From NCBI RefSeq assembly GCF_004522235.1, contig NZ_SDLT01000051.1:1-61697 (forward strand): a DNA stretch of 61,697 nt, read 5' to 3'. The stretch is from Amycolatopsis nivea. Lineage in GTDB: Bacteria; Actinomycetota; Actinomycetes; Mycobacteriales; Pseudonocardiaceae. Positions 52,920 to 61,508 of the stretch are shown here, in pieces. Numbering within the stretch: the first letter of the stretch is position 1; every line of letters begins with the position of its first letter. A program made the translations under genes and the position numbers. Below the pieces are notes generated by a model. That model was not told the origin of the DNA. It searched no databases and saw nothing but the letters and a program-made list of their open reading frames with translations.

Positions 52920-53543
52920 GCATGGCAGGCCGGGCAAGGGGTGTTTGCCGAGGTTGAGCGGGTGTGCCGGGTGGGGATGGCTCGTGTTCGCCTGCGGAGG
53001 AGGGTCGCGTTGCCCGGGGCGGATGGCTCGGGCTCGCTCGCGGAGGAGGGTGCGTGTTGTCGGGGAGACGACTTGGGGGCGGTGGTCCCGATGGGCACGC
53101 GCGGGACCTCGTGTTGGCGCCGTGATGGGTCGCGCTGAACGTCGGGGCGACGCCCTGACTTGCCGCTTGGAACGTCCTGTCGCCGCGGCAGCCCTGGCGC
53201 CTCCGCCGGAACGTCCTGTAACCGCAGGTGCCCTGGCACCTCGCCCGGGACTTCCCCGACGCGGTTGCCCTGATGTGTCACCCCTGGCCGGGCGAATCCG
53301 CGACGACGGCACCCGGTTCGAGCCGCTGCCTAAGCACCGATAATGGCGTGTCGACCGAGGGGATCCCGCCTCGCCCTGCGCGACTGCACGGGATCCGCTG
53401 ACCACAAGGCCCGGCCCCTTCAGCCGCCAGGTAAGCCGGTCACCGCGCCCTCACCACCTACCCGAAAAGTGCCTTCTTGGCACCGTGATCACACGCCGCT
53501 TACGGTTCCCGAGCCACCTTCGCACCACCCGCTTGGAGCCTCC
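52920..53543. repeat. Non-coding island with short degenerate direct repeats
   Basis: No convincing gene in 624 bases. GGATGGCTCG blocks at 52975 and 53021 start two copies of a 46-base unit that includes GCGGAGGAGGGT. GGAACGTCCTGT at 53169 and 53208 starts two copies of a 39-base unit. The rest up to the amidohydrolase leader shows nothing else. Similar decayed islands lie at 8.8, 54.9 and 57.5 kb. Confidence 0.5.
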
Positions 53544-54716
53544 GTGAACCACTTCGTCATCACTGGCGCGCATGTCTTCGACGGCGAGAACTCGCTCGGA
53601 ACCGTCGATGTCGAGGTCGCTGACGGAAGAATCGCGAGCGTCGGCGGCACCCGCCCCGACGGTGTCGACCTCATTGACGGAGCAGGAGCCACGCTGTTGC
53701 CCGGTCTGATCGACGCGCATACGCACACTGACGAGCAGTCGCTGCGCCAAGCGTTGACCTTCGGAGTCACCACCGAATTCGACATGCTCTCGATGCCGCA
53801 ACAGATGATTCCGGTGCGCCGCAAGGTCGCCGCCTCGAATGACTTAGCTGACGTGCTGTCTCCGTCCATCGGTCTCACCCCGACGGGCGGGCATCCGCAG
53901 CAGCTGAGAAAGGGCGACCCGCCATGGCCGACTGCCACGCGTCCGCACGAGGTGGCGGCGTTTGTCGAGGCCCGGATCGCGGAGGGTGCCGACTATCTCA
54001 AGGTCCTGGTGGAGGACGGCCAGCTCTTCGGGAGCGGCAGCCTGCCGAGGCTCGCTCCCGAACTGGTCGAAGCGACGGTTCGCGAAAGCCACAGTCGCGG
54101 GAAAATGGTGTTGGCGCACGCGATGACCGTCAAGACCGCAGGACAGGTCATCGACGCCGGAGTGGACGGACTCAGCCATCTGTTCTTCGACCGTCCGCAC
54201 ACCGCGGAGTTGATCGAGAAGATCGCGACCGCTGGTGCGTTCGTCATTCCGACGTTGACGGTAATCGCGTCGATCACCGGCGAGCCTGCTGGCCGCCGAC
54301 TCGCTGAGGATGCGCGAGTCTTCCCCAAGCTGACTCCGGAATGGCTCGATAACCTGTCCAGCGCGATGGCCACGAGCCCGCGCGAACACTTCGGCTACGC
54401 AGTGGAAACGTTGGCAGCACTGAAGAAGGCCGGAGTCGACATCCTGGCGGGCACGGACGCAGCACACCTCGGCGCGCCAGGGATGGCCCACGGAGCGAGC
54501 CTGCACGACGAACTCCGCCTCCTGACAACGGCGGGCTTCACTCCGACCGAAGCCTTGCGGGCAGCGACCTCGGTCCCCGCTCGACGCTTCGGTCTGCCCG
54601 ACCGCGGCCACATCAAGCCCGGACTGCGCGCAGACCTCGTACTGGTCGACGGCGACCCTACGGTCACTATTAGCGACAGCCTTTCGATTCGTCGCGTATG
54701 GCGGAACGGGTCCTGA
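53544..54716 (+). CDS. Metal-dependent amidohydrolase (imidazolonepropionase-like)
   Basis: 390 residues from GTG 53544 (GGAG before it). The amidohydrolase barrel shows H59-x-H61 in LIDAHTHTD, a Lys in YLKVLVEDG near 153, His in LAHAMTVKT near 192 and SHLFFD near 212, and Asp in LAGTDAAHLG near 310. The N- and C-terminal beta-sandwich strands (ITGAHVFDG; LVLVDGDPTV) are both present. Substrate could be a cyclic amide or dipeptide. It may belong to the catabolic region but has its own leader. Confidence 0.87.
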   Translation: MNHFVITGAHVFDGENSLGTVDVEVADGRIASVGGTRPDGVDLIDGAGATLLPGLIDAHTHTDEQSLRQALTFGVTTEFDMLSMPQQMIPVRRKVAASNDLADVLSPSIGLTPTGGHPQQLRKGDPPWPTATRPHEVAAFVEARIAEGADYLKVLVEDGQLFGSGSLPRLAPELVEATVRESHSRGKMVLAHAMTVKTAGQVIDAGVDGLSHLFFDRPHTAELIEKIATAGAFVIPTLTVIASITGEPAGRRLAEDARVFPKLTPEWLDNLSSAMATSPREHFGYAVETLAALKKAGVDILAGTDAAHLGAPGMAHGASLHDELRLLTTAGFTPTEALRAATSVPARRFGLPDRGHIKPGLRADLVLVDGDPTVTISDSLSIRRVWRNGS

Positions 54717-55309
54717 ACCACCGCCGCGGTCCGGATGCTACGGCCGCGCTGGATCAGAGGCGGCGTCATGCGTTGCGTGGCCCTGGCGAGCATGCAGAAT
54801 CCCGGTCGCGACAATACGTCCGGCCACCGCACAGGTTCCCCGCGATCAGTACGGCATCGAAACCACCCGCACAGCGTCCCAACTATCGCGCTGCAACCCG
54901 ACCGCCATGCAACATTCAGAACGACCGCGCGGAGTCCCGGCAACCACGCAACATCCAGCCACCGCACAACATCTCCGCGACCACGCGACGTCCCGGCCAC
55001 CACGCGCCACACGGCATCCTACGCTGCGTGCGGCGTGCGGGCAGCGACATAACATTCAGCCGTCGCATGGCATCCCACGAGCGTCCGGCAACCTGACCGC
55101 CACTCGACATCCCGGCGTCACGCAATATCCCTACGAGCGTCCGGTGTCCTCACTACCACGCCACGTCCAGACGTCACGCAGCATCGCCACGATGCGTCCG
55201 GCGTCCTCACTGCCACGCCACTTCCAGTCGTCACGCAGCATCCGACGGTCGCGGCACCAGCCGTCCCGACGGATTCCCGCCACCGCGCGGCGTCTCGGCC
55301 AGCGCGGAG
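54717..55309. repeat. Non-coding island with decaying 56-base tandem repeats
   Basis: The clearest units start GCGTCCGG at 55081, 55137 and 55194 (56 and 57 bases apart) and contain CGTCACGCA(G/A)(C/T)AT. Units 2 and 3 are about 80 per cent alike. Upstream, about 54895-55040, weaker copies of CAACATCC/CCACGCGAC blocks recur. No start or coding pattern. Confidence 0.6.
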
Positions 55310-57088
55310 CTAGCGTGCGGCAGCGGCGATCAACGCTTCCAGTCCCGAAGCCTGCGTCCGCCAGTCCACCGCGTTCGGGGTGCCGCCAGTCCACCGTTGG
55401 CCGATTCGGTTCAGGGAGTCCCGGTCTCGCAGCCAGATCGAATCCGCTTGCTGCTGCACGAAATCTCGGTACTTCTGTTCGCCGGTAGCTGTCGCGAGGT
55501 CGCCGAAGTAGCGCAGGAAGATGCCCTTGAATTGCTTCTGATTGTCATCACACGAGCCGCTCTCACACGATTCTACCAGCACCCCACCCGAAGTCAGGCC
55601 GGTTATCGCCGAATCAGCCAATCGGTGGGCAGCGTCCAAATAGGACTGATCGCCGGTTGCTCGCCAGAGTTCGGTGAAGCCCCCGATGGCTAAGCCCTGG
55701 TTGTAGGTCCAGACGGTTTGGCCGTTGTTCGTGCAGCTTGCAGTCAGGCCGTCGTTGACCAGGCCGGCTGAGTTGATCAGGCCGCTCCGCAGGTACCAAT
55801 CGCCGGCGGTGCGGGCGCGGGCCAGCCATTCGGTGTCGTCGGGCAGGCGGCGGTGCAGGGCGGCGGCTAGGCGGAGGTAGAGGCCACTGGTGACGGCGTT
55901 CTTGTACGTCCGTTCGCGATCCCACCACACTCCCCCGCCGCATGTGCCGGGGTCCCAGAAACCGTGCACGTAATCGGCGATTTTCGTGGCTTCGGCGAGA
56001 TATCGGGAGTCGTGTGTACGGTCGTATGCCGCGAGCCAGGCCAGGGCCCACCAGGCGGAGTCGTCGATGGCGCGGCTGATGAAGTCGCCGTCGATCGGGT
56101 CGGAGCTGCGGGCTCCGGCGGGGAAGGCGGCGCGGTTCACGTCGAAAACCCTTGCCAGTACTGGATCTAGGTTGGACACTCCGGAATCCGCCAGTGCGGT
56201 TACCGCTACGGCCGAATTCCACCAGCTCGAAGGCCACCAGGCGCGGTAAATGTCGTGGGACCACAGCAAAGCGTCGACGGCGGCCGCGACCCGGGATTGC
56301 GCGGGGCGTGCCCAGGCGGTGCAGGCGCCTTCGTTGTGAGAAGCTTCCCGGCCGCATGCTCGAACGGCGCCGCCATTCAGTCGTCCGCGTGGATCTTGGG
56401 TGGCGAACGTTGCGGTCTGTATCGCGGTCGCGGCGGCGGGGACACTCGTGCGGCCGAGTAACGAGCCGTCGGGCCAGGTCGTGCCTTCGTCCCACGAACG
56501 GTCCAGCCAGGTTTCGTCGCCGGGGCCGCCGGAATCGATGCTCGACCAGGCCATACCGCGGTCGTCGAAGTGGAGCCGGACGGTGCGGCCGAAGATCGTC
56601 GCGGGCGGTACCGGCTGGGTGTCGCCGGTGCCAGGAGCGGAACCGTCGCAGGCGGCGGCGCAGACGGTCGGATAGATCCAGCCTGTGCAGGCGACCGCTT
56701 GTGCGTCCCCGCAGGCCCGGAGCAGGCCGCGGCGGTGGCCGACGGGGTCGGTGAGGTTGTACATGAGCGTGCGGGTGCCGGTCCACGTGTCCGGGATGCT
56801 CGCTTTGCCGAGCAGGCCGTCCCAGGTGCTGCCGCCGTCCCAGGAACGGTCGAGCCACACCGCGTCGCCGGTGCGGCCGTTGTCGATGCTGGCCCAGGCC
56901 ATCCCGTCCTGGTCGGAGACGTGCAGGCGCAGCACCCGGCCGTTGATGTTCTTGTCCGGCAAGGGAAAACTCTCCTGCGCGGCCCTCGACGGGTCAAGGG
57001 TGTCGCACGAGAGCGCGCAGACGGCGGCGGCCGTGCGCGGGACGGTCAACGAGGCGAACACGAGCAGCACTACGAGCACGGTCCGCAT
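55310..57088 (-). CDS. Secreted GH76 family glycoside hydrolase (alpha-1,6-mannanase type) with duplicated N-domain
   Basis: 592 residues. Signal peptide 1-22. Two similar N-terminal modules: about 48-135 (GRVLRLHVSDQDGMAWASID, later LDRSWDGGSTW) and 166-255 (GRTVRLHFDDRGMAWSSID, later LDRSWDEGTTW). The catalytic domain from about 265 is an (alpha/alpha)6 barrel with the paired catalytic Asp D342-D343 in IDDSAWWALAWL. Substrate is probably alpha-1,6-mannan, from fungal walls or the cell's own lipomannan. The duplicated modules look like small lectin-like domains and are uncommon. It is 111 bases downstream of a small membrane protein gene on the same strand. Confidence 0.87.
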   Translation of the reverse strand: MRTVLVVLLVFASLTVPRTAAAVCALSCDTLDPSRAAQESFPLPDKNINGRVLRLHVSDQDGMAWASIDNGRTGDAVWLDRSWDGGSTWDGLLGKASIPDTWTGTRTLMYNLTDPVGHRRGLLRACGDAQAVACTGWIYPTVCAAACDGSAPGTGDTQPVPPATIFGRTVRLHFDDRGMAWSSIDSGGPGDETWLDRSWDEGTTWPDGSLLGRTSVPAAATAIQTATFATQDPRGRLNGGAVRACGREASHNEGACTAWARPAQSRVAAAVDALLWSHDIYRAWWPSSWWNSAVAVTALADSGVSNLDPVLARVFDVNRAAFPAGARSSDPIDGDFISRAIDDSAWWALAWLAAYDRTHDSRYLAEATKIADYVHGFWDPGTCGGGVWWDRERTYKNAVTSGLYLRLAAALHRRLPDDTEWLARARTAGDWYLRSGLINSAGLVNDGLTASCTNNGQTVWTYNQGLAIGGFTELWRATGDQSYLDAAHRLADSAITGLTSGGVLVESCESGSCDDNQKQFKGIFLRYFGDLATATGEQKYRDFVQQQADSIWLRDRDSLNRIGQRWTGGTPNAVDWRTQASGLEALIAAAAR

Positions 57089-57199
57089 GGACTCGTCCCC
57101 TCGCCTGGGTGAATTTCCACCCAGAATAGAAACCCGCGCGGGTGACGGTGAAGACCCGCGCGAGGTTCTGTCCCGTTCCGGACAGGCGGGTTAACCCGA

Positions 57200-57391
57200 T
57201 CAGCCGCCGCTGCCCTGGCGCCGTCCGACCGAACGGCCGATGAAGTACCCGAGAATGAGCCCGACGATCAGGCCGATGGCGATGAAGAAAATGACGGTGG
57301 CAGCGGCGATTTTGCCGACCGTGCCGAGGAATCCCTTGGCCTCGAGGTCGGTCGCGATCGCCACGGACTGGGTCAGCGCGTAGTGGGTCAT
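57200..57391 (-). CDS. Small single-pass membrane protein
   Basis: 63 residues from ATG 57391 with GGGAGG before it. One helix at about 29-50 (IAAATVIFFIAIGLIVGLIL) and a basic Gly-rich end (GRSVGRRQGSGG). No family recognised. It lies between the GH76 gene and the repeat island behind the ESX-linked operon. Confidence 0.65.
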   Translation of the reverse strand: MTHYALTQSVAIATDLEAKGFLGTVGKIAAATVIFFIAIGLIVGLILGYFIGRSVGRRQGSGG

Positions 57392-57866
57392 GCCTCCCAG
57401 GATGGCATCGGCGGCGGGCGGGCGCTCGGGGACGCACCGAGTGCGCTCGAGGGACGGATGTGATGTTCGGTTCTTGACCGGCTTGGGTGCGAGCGCTTCG
57501 ACGGGACACGAGCAGGCGGGTGTCGCGCGCGGTGTTCGGGCCTTGACCGGATTGGGGCGAGCCCGTCGTCAACCGAGGCCGGTTCAGGACCGCGGACGGA
57601 TTCTCGGAGACACACCCGGGCAGGTGAATGCCGTGCGCGGTATCCGTTCTTGACCGGCTTAGGCACGATCTCGTCGTCAGCTGAGGCGCAAGGCTGCTGG
57701 TTCAGGACTGCGGGCACATGCCTGGGCATGCGAGTGCTCCTGACTCGCCTGCGAAGAAACCTCGGGCGGGCAGCCTGGCATCCTTCGCCGTCTCGGTTAT
57801 CGACCAGCGCCGCAAGACCGCGGCCAAGTGAGGACCGTGGGCAGGTGCCCCGAGAGGTGCGCCCGG
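57392..57866. repeat. Decayed tandem array derived from the 3' end of the adjacent gene
   Basis: The last codons of the YbaB-like gene (CTTGACCGGCTTGAGTACGA at about 57872, reading LKPVKE on the other strand) recur in worn form at about 57473, 57543 and 57649, for example TTCTTGACCGGCTTGGGTGC and TTCTTGACCGGCTTAGGCAC. Each is followed by GTCGTC/GCGAGC and then TTCAGGAC(C/T)GCGG. Spacings are about 70-110 bases. Frames through the array read KPVKNG and KPVKNR, showing their origin in coding sequence. Confidence 0.65.
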
Positions 57867-58448
57867 CTATTCCTTGACCGGCTTGAGTACGAACCCTCCG
57901 TCGTCCGATTCCTCGGCCGGGGCCCGGCGTCGCGCGGGCGGTGCCGGTGGCGGTGCCGGGTCAGGTGCGCGGGTGGCGGCTGGATCGGGCGTTGGTTCCG
58001 GAACCTCGTCCAGCGCCAGCTCGTCTTCGACTGCCGCCGCGACTGCGGGGACGCATCCTGCGCGGATGGCGCTCAGGCCCTGGTGCAACGCCTGTGTGCC
58101 TGCTTCGGTGCTGAGTCGCGAGATTTCCGCGGCCAGGGCGTCCGGGCCCAGTTCGAGGGCGGGTTCTCCGATGTCCAGGTGGACGAGCATGCCGTGCATG
58201 TTCACCGTGACGCTCAGTCCCTCGCTGCTGGCCGTCGCGCGGAGGGCGGCTAGGCCTTCGGACAGGCCCAGTTGGTCCGGGATTTCTTCGGCGATCTCGA
58301 TGAGTTCGTCGATCCCTCGTTCGTCCCCGGCGGGGTCGGCGGGATCGGCGGGATCGACGAACTCCCCCGGAGACTCGCCGGGTCCGAATTGCTCAGCCGG
58401 ATTCGCGTCCGCGCGCGAATCCTCGTTCTCCTGGTACGCCTCCGCCAT
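57867..58448 (-). CDS. YbaB/EbfC-like protein with Pro-rich tail (ESX-associated)
   Basis: 193 residues from the ATG 58448 that overlaps the upstream stop (TGATG). An acidic N-terminus is followed by a YbaB-like core at about 50-130 (GLSVTVNMHGMLVHLDIG, ELGPDALAAEISRLS) and a Pro/Ala-rich acidic tail ending LKPVKE. YbaB-like proteins occur in ESX loci (EspL has this fold). A DNA- or partner-binding role in the operon is possible. Its 3' end is the source of the repeat array that follows. Confidence 0.7.
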   Translation of the reverse strand: MAEAYQENEDSRADANPAEQFGPGESPGEFVDPADPADPAGDERGIDELIEIAEEIPDQLGLSEGLAALRATASSEGLSVTVNMHGMLVHLDIGEPALELGPDALAAEISRLSTEAGTQALHQGLSAIRAGCVPAVAAAVEDELALDEVPEPTPDPAATRAPDPAPPPAPPARRRAPAEESDDGGFVLKPVKE

Positions 58449-58747
58449 CACACCCTCCACGTGTCCGGTGTGGTGTCTTCGGCGCGGTCCGCCAGGTCCT
58501 GCTCCGAGCCGAGGCCGAGGCTGCGCAGGTCGGTGCCGCCGAGGTCGCCCAGTTCGGCTTCCAGCGCGCGGCGGGCGCGTTCGTTCGCCTCAGCGGCCGC
58601 CTCGCGGACTGCGTGCAGGATCGTGTCCGCCAGGCGCGGGCCGCCGGCTCGGAGGGCGTCTGCGGTCAACTCCAGGGTGCGCAAAGCGCCGCCGGGGGCG
58701 ACTTCGACGATCACCCCGGCGTGCCGCGCCGTGCCGGTGATGCTCAC
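58448..58747 (-). CDS. Small YbaB/EbfC-like protein
   Basis: 99 residues from the GTG overlapping the CHAP-protein stop (GTGA). Beta-rich start (VSITGTARHAGVIVEVAPGG), then LRTLELTADALRAGGPRLADTI, a shortened YbaB-type pattern, and an acidic C-terminus. It is coupled to the second YbaB-like gene through TGATG. The two may form a heterodimer. Confidence 0.65.
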   Translation of the reverse strand: MSITGTARHAGVIVEVAPGGALRTLELTADALRAGGPRLADTILHAVREAAAEANERARRALEAELGDLGGTDLRSLGLGSEQDLADRAEDTTPDTWRV

Positions 58748-59850
58748 TTCGGGTGCACTCCGCCGTAGAACTTGTGCAGGTCGCGCGGCAGCGTGTACGT
58801 GAGGCGCTCGACCTGGTCGTTCGCGTTGCCCTCGATCGTGGTGATCTTGTTGCCCTCGACCTTTTCGATGATCCCGATGTGGTGACTCTGCCCCCAGGAC
58901 GGACCGTCGCCGAAGAGGATCGTGTCGCCGGGACGCGCGTTGTGCGCGAGCGCGCCGCGGTCGTAGGCGAGGTGGTGGCGCTGGCCCCACTTGTAGACGT
59001 CGCCGGTGAAGCCGTACTTCGGGATGTCCACCCCGGCCGAACGCCACATCGACGTCGCGAAGTACGCGCACCACGGCTGTCCGGTCGGGCCCCACTTGTT
59101 CCGGTTGTTCGGGCCCTCGTGGTAGCCGAGGTTGTGCCGCGCGTGGTCGAGGATCTTGTCGACCTTCTTGCTGTGGCTCGCGTGCGTCTTGCCGTGGTGC
59201 TGCTCGTGCTTTTTGTGCGCTTCGTGCTTTTTGTGCTGCTCGTGCTTGCGGTGGTCGCCCAGCTTGGCGCGGTGCGGTCCGCCCGGGTCGGCGACGCCGT
59301 CGTGGTTCAGGTCCTTCTGCAGCGCACGCAGTTTGCGCGCCGCCTCCTCCATCTCCGCGCGGGCGTTCTTCAGGTGCCCGCCGGATTCCTTGAGGTACTT
59401 GCCCGCCAGATCGGCCACGTCGCCGATCGCCATCAGCAGGGCGGCCGGGCTTCCGTTGCGCGCCAGGACGTATCCGGCGTCGATGATCTTGCGCGCCTTC
59501 GCGACGAACTCGTCGATCAGCTTGCCGGTGGCCTGGTGCCGCCCGGCGAGCGCGTCGGTGACCTCGCTGACCACTTTGGCCCCGTGCGTGCTCGCCTGCG
59601 CGGTGACCTTGAGATCGCGGCCGAACTTGCCGGTGTCGTGCTCGAAGGCCGGATTCGCCTTGCTGTGCCAGGTGTTCAGCAGCGCGTGCGCGGCTTTGCG
59701 CTGCGCTTCGTACTGTTCGGTGATCTCGCGCGCGGCCTGCTGCAGCGCGTGCTGCGCGGCCTGCGAGTCCGCGGCTTTGCCGCGAAGCTTGCCGTGGTGC
59801 GTTTTCATCTCGTCCGCGAACAGCGTCGCGACCCCTGCGGTGTCCAGCAC
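58744..59850 (-). CDS. ESX-linked CHAP-domain peptidoglycan hydrolase with helical N-domain
   Basis: 368 residues, no Sec signal peptide. Residues 1-180 are helical with a WXG100-like hairpin (LLNTWHSKANPAF near 57-69). DLNHDGVAD at 180-188 is an EF-hand-like calcium loop. A His/Lys-rich linker (about 198-230, repeated KKHE/KHEQH) leads to a CHAP domain with catalytic C261 (QPWCAYFATS) and H324 (SHHIGIIEKV). CHAP enzymes cut peptide bridges of peptidoglycan. Gene order after PPE-like and EspG genes suggests export through a type VII system. Coupled to a YbaB-like gene by GTGA. Confidence 0.82.
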   Translation of the reverse strand: MLDTAGVATLFADEMKTHHGKLRGKAADSQAAQHALQQAAREITEQYEAQRKAAHALLNTWHSKANPAFEHDTGKFGRDLKVTAQASTHGAKVVSEVTDALAGRHQATGKLIDEFVAKARKIIDAGYVLARNGSPAALLMAIGDVADLAGKYLKESGGHLKNARAEMEEAARKLRALQKDLNHDGVADPGGPHRAKLGDHRKHEQHKKHEAHKKHEQHHGKTHASHSKKVDKILDHARHNLGYHEGPNNRNKWGPTGQPWCAYFATSMWRSAGVDIPKYGFTGDVYKWGQRHHLAYDRGALAHNARPGDTILFGDGPSWGQSHHIGIIEKVEGNKITTIEGNANDQVERLTYTLPRDLHKFYGGVHPK

Positions 59851-59860
59851 GGATTCCCCC

Positions 59861-60643
59861 TCAGCCCAGGATGCCCTTGATGTCGTGTGCGCTGATCGCC
59901 GCGCTCGCGTCGGAATCCGCGCCCGCGTATGCCTGCCGGGCCCGGAAAACGGAGGCGCTCAGCGTGCGCGCGTGCGCTCCGGTGGCCCGCACCTGCGATT
60001 CCAGCGAACGGCTGAAATCCCCCAGCGCGTCGGAGAATCCGGTTTCCTCGCCGACCTTCCCGAAGCTGTCCTTGGCGATCCCGGTGACCCGGTGCACCGT
60101 CTTCCGGCCGACCGACACCAGTTCGTTCGCGACGTGCTCGGTGGTGCGCTCGTAGGCGAGGAACTGCTCGAGATCGGCCTTGAACCCGCCGTCCTTGCCG
60201 CCCTTGCCGTGGTGCGGTTTGTGCGGGTGGTGCTGGGTTTTGTGCGGATGGTGCGCGCCCTTGCCGTGGTGGTGCGTGACGTCCTCCGCGGCCTTGCGCG
60301 CGGCGGCGAGATGGCTCTTGTACGCGCCGTTGGTGTAGGTGGACCACGGCTGGAAGCTCTTGCCGTGCCCCGAAATCGCCCAGGCCGCCTTGGCGTTCTC
60401 GTCCGCGTTGAACAGTTCGTCGTTGGAGTGCAGATGGAACTCGTGGCGGCGGGCGGGCCCGAGCGAGCCGAGCATGTTGACCTGCCACAGCCCGTATGAA
60501 TTGTCCGGCGGGGTCCCGTTGTGCGCACGGGTGTTCCCGCCCGATTCCGCCAGCGCCACCGCGACCGCGGTGGTGAGCGCGTGCCCGCGGAACCCGGCCC
60601 GGTACGCGTGCTGGGCGATCTCCTCGGCCGACAACTTGCTCAT
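59861..60643 (-). CDS. ESX-linked lytic transglycosylase with T7SS-like C-terminal module
   Basis: 260 residues, no Sec signal. N-terminal SLT/lysozyme-like domain (1-115): catalytic Glu E33 in VALAESGGNTRAHN and SYGLWQVNM near 49-57. A His-rich linker (about 122-150; HHHGKGAHHPHK, HHPHKPHHGKGG) follows. The C-terminal helical part (150-255) resembles EspC-type ESX proteins and contains Y239-A-G-A-D243, a YxxxD type VII export motif. It would cut glycan strands, complementary to the CHAP enzyme encoded 10 bases downstream. Natural role (wall remodelling for secretion, or an effector) is open. Confidence 0.8.
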   Translation of the reverse strand: MSKLSAEEIAQHAYRAGFRGHALTTAVAVALAESGGNTRAHNGTPPDNSYGLWQVNMLGSLGPARRHEFHLHSNDELFNADENAKAAWAISGHGKSFQPWSTYTNGAYKSHLAAARKAAEDVTHHHGKGAHHPHKTQHHPHKPHHGKGGKDGGFKADLEQFLAYERTTEHVANELVSVGRKTVHRVTGIAKDSFGKVGEETGFSDALGDFSRSLESQVRATGAHARTLSASVFRARQAYAGADSDASAAISAHDIKGILG

Positions 60644-60679
60644 TTCCTGCCCCCTTCAGCAGGGCGCTTCGCCGCTGCC

Positions 60680-61501
60680 CTAAGTGAGACGGAAGCCTTC
60701 GTCCTCAGGTTCCCTAGTCCCCCGAACGGACGAAACCCCGCGCCCCAGTTCCTGCATCCGGTCGGCGAGCCAGGCGTGGTCCGCGGGCGCGAGAGTGACC
60801 CACTTCGTGCCCGCGGACTCGTGCACGATCGCGCCGTACCGCCCGGCTTCCGTGTCGTACCAGGCGACCACCGGCGAACGTCCTCCTGGGCCGTTCACCG
60901 CGAACTGTCCGTACGCGACGCGCGGCGTGGTGACGAGCGTCGAAATCGCCCGCAGGTCCCGGCCGGCCAGACCGGCCCGGCCGAGCACCCGCTCGAACGC
61001 GGCGTGCCCGCTGTCCGCAAACGCTTGCATCGCCTCGGAAAACACCGAGCGCGGCAATCGGACCACGTTGCCCGGCCCGGGTTCGGCGGGGCCGACGACG
61101 CTCGCGGCGAGCTGCGGGACGTCGTCGGGCAGGCACGGCCGCAGCGCGAGTTCGCCCGCGTCGAGCACGGCCAGCACGCCCAGTTTGCGCCCGGCCGCGG
61201 CCAGCGCGCGCAGCGGCGGGTCGCGGAACACCAGCAGGTCGACCGAAAACACCGGCTCGGCCAGCACCGCGAACACCTGGCCCAGCCGCGGGTGCGGTTC
61301 GTCGTCCTCGTCGAGCAGCCCGGCCGCCGCGAGGCTCTCCGCGACCTGGACGCCGAGCTGGTCGCGTTCGTCCATCGTGGAACCGTGCGAGGGCACGTCG
61401 AACGGATACGGCATGGGGCCGAGGTCGAAATCCGACCACAGCAGGTCGAATTCCAGGTGCGAGAGCGCTACCCCGTCGACCTCCGGGAGATGTCTGGCCA
61501 T
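60680..61501 (-). CDS. ESX secretion-associated protein EspG family
   Basis: 273 residues from ATG 61501. Pattern of EspG chaperones: a beta-alpha start (GVALSHLEFDLLWSDFDLGPMPYP), RDPPLRALAA near 110, VRLPRSVFSEAMQAFAD near 164 and a late AWYDTEAGRYGAIVHE. EspG binds PE/PPE-type substrates in the cytoplasm and delivers them to an ESX machine. The PPE-like end encoded just upstream and the hydrolases downstream fit that role. Confidence 0.85.
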   Translation of the reverse strand: MARHLPEVDGVALSHLEFDLLWSDFDLGPMPYPFDVPSHGSTMDERDQLGVQVAESLAAAGLLDEDDEPHPRLGQVFAVLAEPVFSVDLLVFRDPPLRALAAAGRKLGVLAVLDAGELALRPCLPDDVPQLAASVVGPAEPGPGNVVRLPRSVFSEAMQAFADSGHAAFERVLGRAGLAGRDLRAISTLVTTPRVAYGQFAVNGPGGRSPVVAWYDTEAGRYGAIVHESAGTKWVTLAPADHAWLADRMQELGRGVSSVRGTREPEDEGFRLT

Positions 61502-61508
61502 TCCCGCC

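Noticed and set aside
55081..55250. CRISPR-like regular repeats
   Set aside because: Units are 56-57 bases, diverged from each other and not separated by unique spacers, and there are no cas genes.
57867..60643. Prophage lysis cassette (CHAP plus lysozyme-like enzyme)
   Set aside because: No phage structural, holin or integrase genes; EspG and a PPE-like end adjoin, and both enzymes carry helical ESX-type modules.
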